This document shows positions 27,229 to 37,229 of a DNA stretch of 64,000 nt, one piece after another. The notes below the pieces were generated by a model. That model was given only the letters and a program-made list of their open reading frames with translations, did not search any database and was not told the DNA's origin. The stretch is from Mycoplana azooxidifex (GTDB taxonomy: Bacteria; Pseudomonadota; Alphaproteobacteria; Rhizobiales; Rhizobiaceae), in assembly GCF_014196765.1 (NCBI RefSeq), contig NZ_JACIEE010000003.1, forward strand, positions 186,001 through 250,000, in the 5' to 3' direction. The position numbers and the translations under genes were made by a program. Position 1 is the stretch's first letter, and each line of letters starts with the position of its first letter.

Positions 27229-28173
27229 CTAGCGCTTCTTCTCGATCGCATCCCACAACAGGCTTGCGATGTCGGCGCCGCCGAATTTCTTCACTTCGCG
27301 AATGCCGGTCGGCGAGGTGACGTTGATCTCGGTCATGTAGTCGCCGATGACGTCGATGCCGACGAGCAGGAAGCCGCGCTCCTTCAGCGCCGGGCCGATG
27401 CGCGCGCAGATCTCCTCCTCGCGCTTCGTCAGCTCGGTGGGTTCTGGGCGGCCGCCGGCATGCATGTTGGAGCGGCTGTCGTGCTCGGCGGGAACGCGGT
27501 TGATCGCGCCGACCGGCTCGCCGTCGACGAGGATGATGCGCTTGTCGCCTTTGCGCACGTCGGGCAGGTAGGCCTGCGCGATGAAGGGTTCGCGGAACAT
27601 CTGGCCGAACATCTCGAGCAGCGAGGACAGGTTGCGGTCGTCGCGAGTGGAGTGGAAGACGCCGGCGCCGCCGTTGCCGTAGAGCGGCTTGAGGATGATG
27701 TCGCCCATCTCGTCGCGGAAGCGGCGGATCTCGCCCGGATCGCGGGTGATCAGCGTCTCCGGCATCAGGTCGGCGAATTCGGTGACGAAGATCTTCTCCG
27801 GCGAGTTGCGCACCCAGGCCGGGTCGTTGACCACCAGCGTCTTCGGGTGGATGCGCTCCAGCATGTGGGTGGAGGTGATGTAGGCCATGTCGAAGGGTGG
27901 ATCCTGGCGCAGCAGCACCACGTCCATCGTCGACAGGTCGATCCGCTCTGGCGCGCCAAGCTCGTAGTGATCGCCCTTCACCTCGCGCAGCGTCATCGGC
28001 TCGACCGTCGCAAAGACCGTGCCGTCGCGCAGGCTGAGCCTGTCGGGCGTATAGTGGAAGAGATTGTAGCCGCGGGCCTGGGCCTCGAGGCTCATGGCGA
28101 AGGTGGAATCGCCTGCGATGTTGACGGTGGACACATGGTCCATCTGGACCGCAACGTTCTTGATCTTTGCCAT
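27229..28173 (-). CDS. gshB: Glutathione synthetase
   Basis: An ATP-grasp ligase that joins gamma-glutamylcysteine to glycine. The 314-residue protein shows the N-terminal substrate domain ([19 protein letters not shown]), RQDPPFDM, the ATP-grasp [11 protein letters not shown] loop, and the metal-binding [10 protein letters not shown] near the end; this matches bacterial GshB. The ATG at 28173 follows GAGGAAC. In related genomes comM usually lies immediately downstream; here the mutM end is found instead. Confidence 0.95.
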   Translation of the reverse strand: MAKIKNVAVQMDHVSTVNIAGDSTFAMSLEAQARGYNLFHYTPDRLSLRDGTVFATVEPMTLREVKGDHYELGAPERIDLSTMDVVLLRQDPPFDMAYITSTHMLERIHPKTLVVNDPAWVRNSPEKIFVTEFADLMPETLITRDPGEIRRFRDEMGDIILKPLYGNGGAGVFHSTRDDRNLSSLLEMFGQMFREPFIAQAYLPDVRKGDKRIILVDGEPVGAINRVPAEHDSRSNMHAGGRPEPTELTKREEEICARIGPALKERGFLLVGIDVIGDYMTEINVTSPTGIREVKKFGGADIASLLWDAIEKKR

Positions 28174-28280
28174 GGATAGTTCCTCACGGATTGCCGGTCC
28201 CATTTAGGACCGTCGCCCGGCAAAGGCAACGGGCGGCGCGCCTGCACAGCCCGTCAAAGAGCGCCTTCATGTCCGAAGGA

Positions 28281-28781
28281 TCAGGCGGTCAGGCCGCCGC
28301 GGGCACCGCCCGCCCGCATCATATCGCGAACCTTGAGGAGCATCGCCACCGGGGCCGGGAACTGCTTGCGGCAGAAGGCGATCTTGCGGACGTAGCTGTC
28401 AATGCGCCAGGTGGCCCAGGTCTTGCCGGCGAAATAGGCGATATCGCCGGCGCGCAGCGTGCGCTCGGTGCCGTCCTCGGTGACGACATGCACCTCCCCC
28501 TCCAGGATCATCACCGTCTCGTCCCAGCCGAAATACCAACGGAAGGTGCCGGCCGTGCAGTCCCAGATCGCGGTGGTCGACTGGTCGTCGTGTCCGCGCG
28601 AGTGAAGGGCGAGGCGCGCGCGCGGTGTTCCTTCGAGGATCCAGGACGGCTCGATCGGCGCATCGGCCATTTCCAACTCGTCCATGGAGGCGGCGATCAG
28701 CGGCCGCTGCGGCAATGCCTTTGCCGGGATCGTCCGCACCGCCATGCCGATCGCGCTGGCAAGCATCAGTTTCAGAACCAT
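28281..28781 (-). CDS. Cupin-domain protein
   Basis: A 166-residue single cupin. The core reads TFRWYFGWDETVMILEGEVHV, GTERTLRAGDIAYFAG, then TWRIDSYVRKIAFCR, i.e. the two cupin motifs of the ureidoglycine/EutQ-like Cupin_3 group. A hydrophobic N-terminal stretch (MVLKLMLASAIGMAV) could be a signal peptide or anchor. The ATG at 28781 follows GAGAGGGG; an upstream ATG at 28841 has no such site. The ligand is unknown. It is the last minus-strand gene before gshB and lies 45 bp from the ugp-linked EEP gene on the same side. Confidence 0.75.
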   Translation of the reverse strand: MVLKLMLASAIGMAVRTIPAKALPQRPLIAASMDELEMADAPIEPSWILEGTPRARLALHSRGHDDQSTTAIWDCTAGTFRWYFGWDETVMILEGEVHVVTEDGTERTLRAGDIAYFAGKTWATWRIDSYVRKIAFCRKQFPAPVAMLLKVRDMMRAGGARGGLTA

Positions 28782-28885
28782 CGAAGTCCCCTCTCCGTCG
28801 TCCCCGATCACATAGACGAAGAAGGTTCGAGGCGGGTTCATGCGGACGTTAAAATTCTAGCGATCGTGTCTCTTTCCGGGCAGGT

Positions 28886-29878
28886 CTATTCGAACCCCTC
28901 GATGCAGCAGACGATCAGGTCGTGGTCGGAGAGAGGGCGTCCGGTCTCGTCGAGCGAGGGGACGATGCGGGTCTCGCCGACGACAAGGCCGCTGGCGAGG
29001 AACCAGTCGAGCTTCATCGCCCGCTCCGGCCAGCGGGTGATCAGGCTCGGGCGCGTAGTCATCTGCGTGAGCGGACCGCCGTGACGGGCAAAGCCACGCG
29101 CGGCCGCCTGCCGGAACAGGCCCTCCGCCTCGAAATCGCCGCCGGCGTGGTTGCCGGTGTTCAAGTCGCCGCCGATCAGGAGGGGCAGGCCGGGGAAGGC
29201 CTCGTCGAGCGCATCGATGAGGCCGACCAACTGGCGCTCGCGATAGGCAGCGGTAGTGGCGCTTTCGAGATGAACGGAGACTGCGGCAAAGGGGCCGGCT
29301 TCCGTCTCGATCACCGCACCGATCGCCATGCGTTCGCCGAGCCGCGGCTGGTCGCCGCCGTCGATGAACCAGAGCCTTTCGCCTTCGAGGCGCAGCATGA
29401 AGGGCTGCGCAAGCGGGATGGCTGCCATAAGGCCATTGCCGTGGAAGCCGTGAAGGTTGAAGTCGTCCTTGCAGAATTCGCGCTCTGTGGCCGAGCCGAG
29501 GCCGAGTTCCAGGAACTCGACGCCGTAGGCATATGTCATGCCGAGAAGGCCGGCGAGGTCGGCGGTGGTTTTGCGCTGGCCGGTGCGGGCCATGCCGTCA
29601 TCCATCTCGGAGACGAGCACGACCGGTGCCTGTGACCGCTGCAGCATGCCGGCGGTCTCTTCGGGAAACAGGCAGCGCTCCAGGTTCCAGGCCGCAACGT
29701 CGAAGGGGAAGGCCAGCGGGCCGGACGCGGTGGCAACCCCGCCCGTCTCGATCGCGTTCATGAACGACAGCCTGTCCATCTTCTCGTCATGGGCGGCGAT
29801 CGTGCGCGGCAGTGTGGCTACTTCGGCACGGACTTCGGCGGGGGCGGGTGCAAGTGCCGGAACGGTGGCGCGGATCAT
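28886..29878 (-). CDS. Endonuclease/exonuclease/phosphatase (EEP) family hydrolase in the ugp operon
   Basis: A 330-residue EEP-fold protein. The metal- and phosphate-binding motifs are all present: WNLERC, SEMD, VHLESA, GGDLNTG, LDWFLAS and the C-terminal LSDHDLI. The fold hydrolyses phosphodiesters or phosphomonoesters in nucleic acids, lipids or inositol phosphates. Its ATG overlaps the ugpC stop codon (ATGA), so translation is coupled to the glycerol-3-phosphate transporter. In many bacteria the last ugp gene is ugpQ, a glycerophosphodiester phosphodiesterase of another fold; this enzyme may fill that position. No clear signal peptide, so probably cytoplasmic. Confidence 0.82.
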   Translation of the reverse strand: MIRATVPALAPAPAEVRAEVATLPRTIAAHDEKMDRLSFMNAIETGGVATASGPLAFPFDVAAWNLERCLFPEETAGMLQRSQAPVVLVSEMDDGMARTGQRKTTADLAGLLGMTYAYGVEFLELGLGSATEREFCKDDFNLHGFHGNGLMAAIPLAQPFMLRLEGERLWFIDGGDQPRLGERMAIGAVIETEAGPFAAVSVHLESATTAAYRERQLVGLIDALDEAFPGLPLLIGGDLNTGNHAGGDFEAEGLFRQAAARGFARHGGPLTQMTTRPSLITRWPERAMKLDWFLASGLVVGETRIVPSLDETGRPLSDHDLIVCCIEGFE

Positions 29879-31011
29879 CGGACATTCTCCAGTCGCCCGG
29901 CGGCGGTCGCCGTGCGATGCGGCTCGCTGCCCGACCAGGCAAGCCGGCGACCGGTCCCGGCATCGAAGAAATGCAGCCGGCCGATCGCAATCGCGACCGG
30001 CATCTCGCCCGAAAGCGGCGCGTCGGAGGAGAGCGCAACCGTGACTGCCTGGTCGCCCACCACACCATGGACGAGGCGCTGCGAGCCCAGTTCCTCGACG
30101 TAGTCGACGCGGAGCGGCAGGATGCCCTCACCGATCGAGGCGTTGCCGGAGGTCGCAATTGCGGCGACCTGCAGGTCCTCGGCGCGGAAGCCGACGGTGA
30201 CGGGTCCCTGCGTCGGTACCGCCTGGCCTAAGTCGATCAGCGCCGGGCCGATCGCCAACCTGCTGCCGTGCAGTTCACCCTGGACGAGGTTCATCGCGGG
30301 CGAACCGATAAAGCTTGCGACGAAGGTGGAGGCCGGCGCGTGGTAGACGTCGAGGGGGCGGCCGACCTGCTCGATACGGCCGCCGTTCAGGACGACGAGC
30401 CGGTCGGCCAGCGTCATCGCCTCGAGCTGGTCGTGGGTGACATAGAGCGAAGTAGTGCCGACGCGGCGCTGCAGCCGCTTGATCTCGCCGCGCATGGAGA
30501 CGCGCAGCTTGGCGTCGAGATTGGAAAGCGGTTCGTCGAACAGGAAGGCCGACGGCTGGCGGACGATGGCGCGGCCCATGGCGACGCGCTGGCGCTGGCC
30601 GCCGGAAAGGGCGCGCGGCTTGCGGTCGAGATATGGTCCGAGCTCCAGCATGCGGGCGGCTTCCGCCACGCGCGTCTCGATCTCGGGCTTCGGCGTGCGG
30701 CGGTTCTTCAGGCCGTAGGCGAGGTTTTCGCGCACGGTCATGTGCGGATAGAGCGCGTAGTTCTGGAACACCATGGCGATGTCGCGGTCGGCTGGCTCGA
30801 CGTCGTTGACGACGCGGCCGCCGATCCTGACCGTGCCGCTCGAGATCGTCTCGAGCCCCGCCACCATGCGCAGGAGGGTCGACTTGCCGCAGCCGGACGG
30901 ACCTACGAGGACGATGAACTCGCCGTCGTCAATCGCAATGTCGACCTCGCTGACGGCCGGCACGCCGCCGTGATAGATCTTCGATACCTTGTCGATCTCG
31001 ATCGTTGCCAT
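29875..31011 (-). CDS. ugpC: UgpC: ABC transporter ATP-binding subunit (glycerol-3-phosphate)
   Basis: The 378-residue ATPase drives import through UgpAE. Walker [10 protein letters not shown] (about 37-45), Q-loop NYALYPHM, signature [14 protein letters not shown] and Walker [12 protein letters not shown] are intact. The C-terminal third is a MalK/UgpC-type TOBE regulatory domain. It follows ugpE by 10 bp and overlaps the EEP gene by 4 bp. Family alone would allow any sugar importer of the MalK type; the ugp assignment rests on the operon and the binding protein. Confidence 0.92.
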   Translation of the reverse strand: MATIEIDKVSKIYHGGVPAVSEVDIAIDDGEFIVLVGPSGCGKSTLLRMVAGLETISSGTVRIGGRVVNDVEPADRDIAMVFQNYALYPHMTVRENLAYGLKNRRTPKPEIETRVAEAARMLELGPYLDRKPRALSGGQRQRVAMGRAIVRQPSAFLFDEPLSNLDAKLRVSMRGEIKRLQRRVGTTSLYVTHDQLEAMTLADRLVVLNGGRIEQVGRPLDVYHAPASTFVASFIGSPAMNLVQGELHGSRLAIGPALIDLGQAVPTQGPVTVGFRAEDLQVAAIATSGNASIGEGILPLRVDYVEELGSQRLVHGVVGDQAVTVALSSDAPLSGEMPVAIAIGRLHFFDAGTGRRLAWSGSEPHRTATAAGRLENVR

Positions 31012-31021
31012 CGACGTTTCC

Positions 31022-31864
31022 TTACTTGTCGCTCTCTGTGAGGCCCTTGATGAACCAGCTCTGGAAGACCACGACGATGAGGACCGGCGGGAGCATGGCG
31101 AGGACGGCCAGGGCGAAGGCCTCGTTGTAGTCGGGGATCTGCGAGCCGATCCAGACCTGGAGAATCTGCTTGATGCCGCGCATCAGGGTGAAGAAGCGCT
31201 CGTCCGTGGTCATCAGCATCGGCCAGAGATACTGGTTCCAGCCATAGACGAACATGATGATGAAGATCGCCGCAGCCATCGTCTTCGACAACGGCACCAG
31301 CACGTCGATGAAGAACTTGAACGGCCCGGCGCCATCGATGCGGGCGGCCTCCAGAAGCTCCTCCGGCACCGACTTGAAGAACTGGCGGAAATAGAAGGTT
31401 CCGGTGGCGGACGCCAGCAGCGGCACGATCAGGCCGGTATAGGTGTTGATGAGGCCGAGCCCGCTCATCACCTCGTAGGACGGCATGATGCGCACTTCGA
31501 GCGGTAGGAGCAGCGTGGTGAAGATCACCCAGAAGGCGAGCGTGGCAAAACGGAAGCGGAAGTAGACGATCGCATAGGCGGCCAGCATCGAGAGCGTGAT
31601 CTTGCCGAGCGCGAAGCCGATGCCGAGAATGAACGAGTTCATCATCATCCGTGCGCCCGTGACCTGGCCGGTGAAGCCGCCCTGACGCGTCAGCACCGTC
31701 TCGTAGGTCTCGACGAAATGACCACCCGGGGAGAGCATCAGCCCCTTGGAGTGAATGGTGGCCGCTTCGTGGGTGGAAGTCATCAGCGCGACGACCACCG
31801 GCAGTGTCAGGAACAGGGCGCCGAGGACGAGGACGAGATGGTCGAGGATGCGGGTTCGGTACAT
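31022..31864 (-). CDS. ugpE: UgpE: ABC transporter permease (glycerol-3-phosphate)
   Basis: A 280-residue inner-membrane permease with six predicted helices and the cytoplasmic EAA loop [21 protein letters not shown] (starting near residue 190) that contacts the ATPase. The C-terminal [11 protein letters not shown] resembles UgpE/MalG-type ends (FIKGLTEGAVK). The ATG at 31864, 8 bp past the ugpA stop codon, follows a GAGG site. Second permease of the ugpBAEC set. Confidence 0.9.
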   Translation of the reverse strand: MYRTRILDHLVLVLGALFLTLPVVVALMTSTHEAATIHSKGLMLSPGGHFVETYETVLTRQGGFTGQVTGARMMMNSFILGIGFALGKITLSMLAAYAIVYFRFRFATLAFWVIFTTLLLPLEVRIMPSYEVMSGLGLINTYTGLIVPLLASATGTFYFRQFFKSVPEELLEAARIDGAGPFKFFIDVLVPLSKTMAAAIFIIMFVYGWNQYLWPMLMTTDERFFTLMRGIKQILQVWIGSQIPDYNEAFALAVLAMLPPVLIVVVFQSWFIKGLTESDK

Positions 31865-31872
31865 GGGGCGCC

Positions 31873-32754
31873 TCAAGTGTAGTGGATGCGCCGCTCGATG
31901 AAGCGGAACTGCAGCACGGTGAGCACGAAGACGACGAGCATCAGGATCACCGACTGGGCCGACGAGCCGCCGATATCGTTGCCGCGGAAGCCGTCCATGT
32001 AGACCTTGTAGACCAGCGTGATCGGGTTGTTGGCCGCCTTGTCCTTCACCATCACGTCGATGACGCCGAAGGTGTCGAAGAGCGCGTAGGTGACGTTGAT
32101 GATCAGCAGGAAGAAGGCAGTCGGCGCCAGCAGCGGGAAGATGACGGTCCAGAAGCGCTTGATGCCGGATCGGCAGTCGATGGCGGCGGCCTCGCGCACC
32201 GACGCGGGCAGCCCCTGCAGGCCGGACAGGAAGAAGATGAAGTTGTACGGGATCTGCTTCCAGACGGCGACCGTGATCATCGCAAACGCAGTGTCGAAAT
32301 AGCTGAGGCCCACCTTCATCTCCCAGCCGAAGAAGGCGGCGATCTTGACGAAGGGGCCGATGTGCTGGTCGAAGAACATCATGCCGATCAGGCCCGCGAC
32401 CGGCGGGGCGATGGCATAGACCGAGATCAGCAGCGTCTTGTAGGCGGCGTTGCCGCGGATCACCGCGTCGGCCTTGACCGCCAGCAGCAGCCCGAGCGCC
32501 AGCGAGAAGAAGGTGACGAGCGCGGTGAAGATCGCCGTGAAGCGGGCGATGGCGAGATATTCGGGATTGCGCAGCGTGCCGATGTAGTTGTCGAAGCCGA
32601 CGAAGGTCGAGCCGAAGCCGAAGGGGTCCTCCAGATAGAAAGAGGACTGGATCGCCCGCACGGACGGCCAGTAGAAGAAGATGACGATGACCGCCAGCTG
32701 CGGCGCCAGGAACAGGTAAGGCAGCAGCGGCGAGGAGAACTGGACGCGCTTCAT
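31873..32754 (-). CDS. ugpA: UgpA: ABC transporter permease (glycerol-3-phosphate)
   Basis: A 293-residue permease with the MalF/UgpA layout. The N-terminus LPYLFLAPQLAVIVIFFYWP followed by DPFGFGSTFVGFDNY closely resembles UgpA of enteric bacteria. An EAA loop (REAAAIDCRSGIKRFWTVIFP) lies in the second half. It forms the membrane channel with UgpE. A 182-bp spacer containing a three-hairpin repeat separates it from ugpB upstream. Confidence 0.9.
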   Translation of the reverse strand: MKRVQFSSPLLPYLFLAPQLAVIVIFFYWPSVRAIQSSFYLEDPFGFGSTFVGFDNYIGTLRNPEYLAIARFTAIFTALVTFFSLALGLLLAVKADAVIRGNAAYKTLLISVYAIAPPVAGLIGMMFFDQHIGPFVKIAAFFGWEMKVGLSYFDTAFAMITVAVWKQIPYNFIFFLSGLQGLPASVREAAAIDCRSGIKRFWTVIFPLLAPTAFFLLIINVTYALFDTFGVIDVMVKDKAANNPITLVYKVYMDGFRGNDIGGSSAQSVILMLVVFVLTVLQFRFIERRIHYT

Positions 32755-32807
32755 TGTCGAACCTTGGTCAGGAAGGTGTGCACGGCGGCGGGCGCGGCAG
32801 ATGCCCT

Positions 32808-32909
32808 CTTCTCCCCTCGGGGAGAAGTGCCGAGCGTAGCGAGGCGATGAGGGGGCTTCGCCACCCCCTCATCCGACCCTTCGGGCCACCTTCTCCCCGA
32901 GGGGAGAAG
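32808..32909. repeat. RIME-like three-hairpin element between ugpB and ugpA
   Basis: A 102-bp element in three palindromes: CTTCTCCCC-TC-GGGGAGAAG (32808-32827), a central GATGAGGGGG / CCCCCTCATC 10-bp stem with an 8-nt loop, and CTTCTCCCC-GA-GGGGAGAAG (32890-32909). The right half is the same sequence type as the short copy at 1446-1498. It matches the description of rhizobial RIME mosaic elements. Lying inside an operon, it could lower or protect the mRNA between ugpB and ugpA. Confidence 0.85.
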
Positions 32910-32936
32910 AGGCTGCCAGCCGGCAGCCCTGCAACC

Positions 32937-34235
32937 TCAGCCAGTCGTCTTGGCGAAGCGGGCGAGCAGCTCGTTGCCTTCGCGCTCGATGGTGTCGAAG
33001 GCGTCCTTGACGGTGGTCTCGCCGGAGAAGATGCGGCCGTATTCGCGCTCCATGATCTCGCGGATCTGCGGGTAGAAGCCGAGACGATAGCCCTTCGACC
33101 ATTCGCCGGACGGCAGCATCAGTTGCTTGATGCCGACTTCGGCGGCCGGGGTCTTCTCATAGTAGTCCTCGGACTTGGTCAGTTCGTAGGCCGCGGTGGT
33201 GATCGCGACGTAGCCGGTTGCCTGATGGTAGAACTTCTGGATTTCCGGCGAGGTCAGGAACTGGAAGAAATCGGCCACGCACTTGTTTTCCTCGGCCGGC
33301 TTGCCGGACATGGCAAACAGGGCCGCGCCGCCGATGAAGGAGTTGGTGCCGGCGCCGGCGATCGAACCCCAGTAGGGCAGGAAGTCTGCCGAGAACGGCA
33401 TCTGCGCGGTCTTCTGGAGGCCACCGAAAGAGCCCGACGAGCCGATCCACAGCGCGACCTTGTTTTCCTCGAACGGCTTCTGATTGTCGTTCCAGCCGGC
33501 GCCGTAGTAGGCGAAGTAGCCCTCGTCAGCCCACGATTTCAGCTTTTCGAACATCATGACGAGGTTCGGGTCGGTGACCTTCAGCGTGGTGTCGGTGACG
33601 CTGTCGTAGCCGTTGTTGTTGGTGGCGAACTGGATGTTGTTGCGCGAGAAGAAGTTTTCCGTGAATTCCCAGGTCAGCTGCGACTGGACGAGCGGGATGA
33701 AGCCCGCCTCCTTCAGCTTCGGGGCAGCCGCCTCGAATTCTTCCCAGGTCTTGGGTGCTGCGACGCCGGCCTTCTTCAGCGCCTCGTCGTTGATGTACAT
33801 GATCGGCGCGGACGAGTTGAACGGCATGCCGACGAACTTGCCGTCGCTGTCGGCGTAGAAGTAGCGCACGCCCTCGATGAAGGCGTTGCGGTCGAAGTCG
33901 TAGCCGGCTTCCTTGATCAGGTCCTCGGCGGGGACGACGGCGCCCTTGGCGTTGATGATGGTGGCCGCACCCGCGTCGAAGACCTGCAGGATGTTCGGCT
34001 GCTCGCCGGAACGGAAGGCGGCGATGCCGGAGGCAAGCGCCTCCTCATAGGTGCCCTTGGAGACCGGCGTCAGCGCGCAGGCCGTCTGCGAGGCATTGAA
34101 CTTCTGGGCCACCTCGTTGATGACCTCGCCGTTACGGCCGGCCATGCCGTGCCACCAGGAGATATTGGTCGCGGCGAGCGACGAGGTCGCGGTCAGTGCA
34201 AGCGAGACTGCTGCGAAGGAAAACTGCTTGATCAT
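32937..34235 (-). CDS. ugpB: UgpB: periplasmic glycerol-3-phosphate-binding protein
   Basis: A 432-residue family 1 extracellular solute-binding protein with a clear signal peptide (MIKQFSFAAVSLALTATSSLA). Early motifs WWHGMAGRNGEVINEVAQKF, FRSGEQPNILQVFDAG and VGMPFNSSAPIMY follow the enteric UgpB pattern closely, supporting sn-glycerol-3-phosphate or a glycerophosphodiester as ligand. It is the first gene of ugpBAEC. A PHO-box repeat lies 65-82 bp upstream, consistent with PhoB induction under phosphate starvation. Confidence 0.92.
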   Translation of the reverse strand: MIKQFSFAAVSLALTATSSLAATNISWWHGMAGRNGEVINEVAQKFNASQTACALTPVSKGTYEEALASGIAAFRSGEQPNILQVFDAGAATIINAKGAVVPAEDLIKEAGYDFDRNAFIEGVRYFYADSDGKFVGMPFNSSAPIMYINDEALKKAGVAAPKTWEEFEAAAPKLKEAGFIPLVQSQLTWEFTENFFSRNNIQFATNNNGYDSVTDTTLKVTDPNLVMMFEKLKSWADEGYFAYYGAGWNDNQKPFEENKVALWIGSSGSFGGLQKTAQMPFSADFLPYWGSIAGAGTNSFIGGAALFAMSGKPAEENKCVADFFQFLTSPEIQKFYHQATGYVAITTAAYELTKSEDYYEKTPAAEVGIKQLMLPSGEWSKGYRLGFYPQIREIMEREYGRIFSGETTVKDAFDTIEREGNELLARFAKTTG

Positions 34236-34299
34236 GGAAGGATCCTCTCCACCGGTTACATCGGTGGAGTGGTGCCTATTGCGCCACCATGACGGGCGC

Positions 34300-34328
34300 G
34301 TAACAGTTTCATGGCAGCACGATTACAA
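34300..34328 (-). promoter_or_regulatory. PHO box upstream of ugpB
   Basis: Reading towards ugpB, CTGCCATGAAACTGTTAC (34317 down to 34300) is two PhoB heptamers separated by 4 nt (consensus CTGTCAT-N4-CTGTCAT/C). A third, weaker heptamer TTGTAAT (34328-34322) lies exactly 11 bp further upstream, continuing the 11-bp spacing. The match plus the ugp operon makes PhoB control likely; binding itself is inferred. Confidence 0.7.
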
Positions 34329-34365
34329 TTCACATGACGTTCGTTTCGCTTTCCCTTTTGCGCGA

Positions 34366-34734
34366 TCAGAACGCGTCCGGCAGGTGTCGCGGCAGGCGCC
34401 AGGGGAGGACGGCGACGATGTCGTAGCGGACAGAGAGGAGATGGGCATCCGGCTGGCGGGCCAGCCAGACGTCGCTTGCCGCGCGGATGCGATGCTGGGC
34501 CGATCCGGTCACGGCGAAGACCGCCCCCTCCTCGCTCGCCCGCGCCTTGACCTCCACACAGGCGATGAGATCGCCCTTGCGGGCAATGATATCGATCTCG
34601 CCGGCCCTGGTGCGGTAGCGGATCGCGAGAATGCGGTAGCCCTTGGCGAACAGGTAGAGGGCGGCTGCGAGCTCGGCGCGGTGACCGCGACGGAAGGCCC
34701 GGCGGCGAAGCTTTTTTTCCGCCTCAGTCGCCAT
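34366..34734 (-). CDS. yraN: YraN/UPF0102 family endonuclease-like protein
   Basis: A 122-residue protein with the restriction-endonuclease-like UPF0102 core: [33 protein letters not shown] and CVEVKAR, which supply the acidic and lysine residues of a PD-(D/E)XK fold. The function is unproven; a role in DNA processing or Holliday junctions has been suggested. It overlaps the rsmI end by 11 bp, a translationally coupled arrangement that is widely conserved. Confidence 0.92.
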   Translation of the reverse strand: MATEAEKKLRRRAFRRGHRAELAAALYLFAKGYRILAIRYRTRAGEIDIIARKGDLIACVEVKARASEEGAVFAVTGSAQHRIRAASDVWLARQPDAHLLSVRYDIVAVLPWRLPRHLPDAF

Positions 34735-35647
34735 CGCCCGCCTTCAGCTCGAGCAGGCGCTGGTAGAGCTCGCGCCGGGGCATGCCGGTCTGGCGGGCTG
34801 CCTCCGTCGCAGCCTTGCCGGCGGGCATGTCGCGCATCAGCGCCGACAGAAGCGCATCGACATCAGCTGCCGGCGGTGGCGGCGGTTCGGCCGGGGGGCC
34901 GACGACCAGGACGATCTCGCCCTTGACCTGCGGGTTTTCCTCGTAGTGGGCGGCGAGCCCGGCGAGGGAGCCGCGGCGGAACTCCTCGAAGGTCTTGGTG
35001 AGCTCGCGGCAGACGGCGGCGGGGCGATCGGCGCCCAGCACGTCGGCTGCGGCGGCAAGCGTGGCGCCGATGCGATGCGGGGATTCGAAGAAGACGAGCG
35101 TCGCCGGCACCATGGAGAGTTCGCCCAGGCGGTCGCGCCTGGCCTTGTCCCTCGTCGGCAGAAAGCCTGCGAAGAGGAAGGCGTCGTTCGGCAGGCCGGA
35201 GCCGACGAGCGCTGCCAGCGGCGCCGAGGCGCCGGGGATCGGCACGACCTTGTGGCCGGCTGCGAGCGCGAGCTGGCCGAGGCGATAGCCGGGATCGGAA
35301 ACGAGCGGCGTGCCGGCGTCGGAGACGAGCGCCACGGACCTGCCCTCGTCGAGCGCCGCGACGAGCTTCGGGCCGACCTCGTCGGCATTGTGCTCGTGAT
35401 AGGCATAGGGACGGGTGGCGATGCCATAGCGGTCGAGCAGCACGCGGGTGACGCGGGTATCCTCGCAGGCGAGCACGTCGGCGCCGGCGAGCGTTTCCAG
35501 CGCACGCAGGGTGATGTCGCCCAGATTGCCGATCGGGGTCGCGACGAGATAGAGCGCAGGCTCGAGCGGGCGCGCGGCTACGAGCGTGCCGTGGACGCGG
35601 TAGTGGCGGGCAGGCGGTGCTGCCTCCCTTTGCGGCTGTTCCTGCAT
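34724..35647 (-). CDS. rsmI: RsmI: 16S rRNA (cytidine1402-2'-O)-methyltransferase
   Basis: A SAM-dependent tetrapyrrole-methylase-fold enzyme modifying C1402 of 16S rRNA in the decoding centre. The 307-residue protein contains [41 protein letters not shown] and [11 protein letters not shown] in the canonical order. It is the upstream partner of yraN. The proline/arginine-rich first 28 residues are not conserved, so the real start may be slightly downstream. Confidence 0.94.
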   Translation of the reverse strand: MQEQPQREAAPPARHYRVHGTLVAARPLEPALYLVATPIGNLGDITLRALETLAGADVLACEDTRVTRVLLDRYGIATRPYAYHEHNADEVGPKLVAALDEGRSVALVSDAGTPLVSDPGYRLGQLALAAGHKVVPIPGASAPLAALVGSGLPNDAFLFAGFLPTRDKARRDRLGELSMVPATLVFFESPHRIGATLAAAADVLGADRPAAVCRELTKTFEEFRRGSLAGLAAHYEENPQVKGEIVLVVGPPAEPPPPPAADVDALLSALMRDMPAGKAATEAARQTGMPRRELYQRLLELKAGDGD

Positions 35648-35904
35648 TGCGGGCTTACATTCCTGCTAGCGCCTCCAGATGTCGGGGCGGCCTCCGTCTC
35701 CTTATGGTCGAGGCGAAGACGGGCCGCAAGGGCGCGGGGGCGCCTGCGTGCCGCTGTATCCCCTGTAACGATCGCCAAGCCTCTTGCATTTTGGAGGCTA
35801 AATCTGCCAATTTGCCCGTCCACATCCTTCCGGCGCCAGCCGGCAAACAAGAAGACGCCGCGCCGGCCCAGCCGGCGGGCAGAGCGGTCGAAAGCGATAC
35901 TCCC

Positions 35905-37023
35905 ATGCGCATCACCATCGAACGGTCCAACCTCCTGAAGTCGCTGAACCACGTTCATCGCGTGGTCGAGCGGCGCAACACGATCCCGATCCTTTCGAAC
36001 GTGCTGCTGCGCGCGGACGCGGGCAGCCTGGAAATGAAGGCGACCGACCTGGACCTTGAAATCACCGAGGCGACGCCGGCCCAGGTGGAGCAAGCCGGTG
36101 CGACGACGGTTCCTGCCCACCTGCTCTACGACATCGTGCGGAAGCTTCCGGACGGCTCCGAGGTGCTTCTGGCCAACACGCCGGACGGCGGCGCCATGAC
36201 GGTTACTTCCGGACGCTCGAAGTTCTCGCTGCAGTGCCTGCCGCAGTCCGACTTCCCGGATCTCACCGCCGGCAGCTTCAGCCATACCTTCCGCCTCAAG
36301 GCGACGGAACTGAAGATGCTGATCGACCGCACGCAGTTCGCGATCTCGACGGAGGAGACGCGCTACTACCTGAACGGCATCTTCGTCCACACGATCGAAA
36401 GTGACGGCAAGCTGAAGCTGCGCGCGGTCGCGACCGATGGCCACCGGCTGGCGCGCGCCGACGTGGAGGCGCCTTCGGGCTCGGAGGGCATGCCCGGCAT
36501 CATCGTCCCGCGCAAGACCGTGGGCGAATTGCAGAAGCTGGTCGACAATCCCGACCTCGTCGTCACCGTGGAAGTGTCGGATGCGAAGATCCGCTTCACC
36601 ATCGGTTCGGTGGTGCTGACCTCGAAGCTGATCGACGGCACCTTCCCCGATTACCAGCGCGTCATCCCCGCGGGCAACGACAAGGAGCTGAAGATCGACT
36701 GCCAGTCCTTCGCCCAGGCGGTCGACCGCGTCTCCACCATTTCTTCCGAGCGCGGTCGCGCGGTGAAGCTGGCCCTGAGCGAGGGCCAGATGACGTTGAC
36801 GGTCAACAATCCCGATTCCGGCAGCGCCACCGAGGAACTGCCGGTCGGCTACGAGAGCGACCCGCTGGAGATCGGCTTCAACGCGAAGTACCTGCTCGAC
36901 ATCACGTCGCAACTCACCGGCGAAGAGGCCGTGTTCATGCTGGCCGATCCCGGTTCGCCGACGCTGGTGCGCGACCTTGCCGGCGACGACGCGCTCTACG
37001 TGCTGATGCCGATGCGCGTCTAG
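35905..37023 (+). CDS. dnaN: DNA polymerase III beta subunit (sliding clamp)
   Basis: The ring-shaped processivity clamp. The 372-residue protein starts MRITIERSNLLKSLNHVHRVV, has NTIPILSN, and ends YVLMPMRV, the standard C-terminus. Three repeated clamp domains of about 120 residues are evident from length and periodic strands. The ATG at 35905 is the conserved start. dnaN is not next to dnaA, as is normal in rhizobia. A 6-bp hairpin (35778-35799) lies in the leader, and a strong terminator follows. Confidence 0.97.
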   Translation: MRITIERSNLLKSLNHVHRVVERRNTIPILSNVLLRADAGSLEMKATDLDLEITEATPAQVEQAGATTVPAHLLYDIVRKLPDGSEVLLANTPDGGAMTVTSGRSKFSLQCLPQSDFPDLTAGSFSHTFRLKATELKMLIDRTQFAISTEETRYYLNGIFVHTIESDGKLKLRAVATDGHRLARADVEAPSGSEGMPGIIVPRKTVGELQKLVDNPDLVVTVEVSDAKIRFTIGSVVLTSKLIDGTFPDYQRVIPAGNDKELKIDCQSFAQAVDRVSTISSERGRAVKLALSEGQMTLTVNNPDSGSATEELPVGYESDPLEIGFNAKYLLDITSQLTGEEAVFMLADPGSPTLVRDLAGDDALYVLMPMRV

Positions 37024-37050
37024 CATATGTGACCAGTTGTGAAATCGAAG

Positions 37051-37083
37051 CGGCGGGCCGGATGGTCCGCCGTTTTTCTTTTT
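37051..37083 (+). terminator. Rho-independent terminator of dnaN
   Basis: CGGCGGGCC (37051-37059), GGAT loop, GGTCCGCCG (37064-37072) forms a 9-bp stem with one G-T wobble. It is followed by TTTTTCTTTTT, 27 bp after the dnaN stop codon. Confidence 0.9.
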
Positions 37084-37229
37084 GGCTACAAGCTGTTGAT
37101 CCGGCGCGAACAGACTTGTTTTTGACGCAAACGGCGACACATAGTGTGCCATGGAATAGACACGGTTCAGGGGATCCGGTCCACACGGGCGCCGGATCGA
37201 TTTCCTTGACGGCCACACCGGGGGACGAC

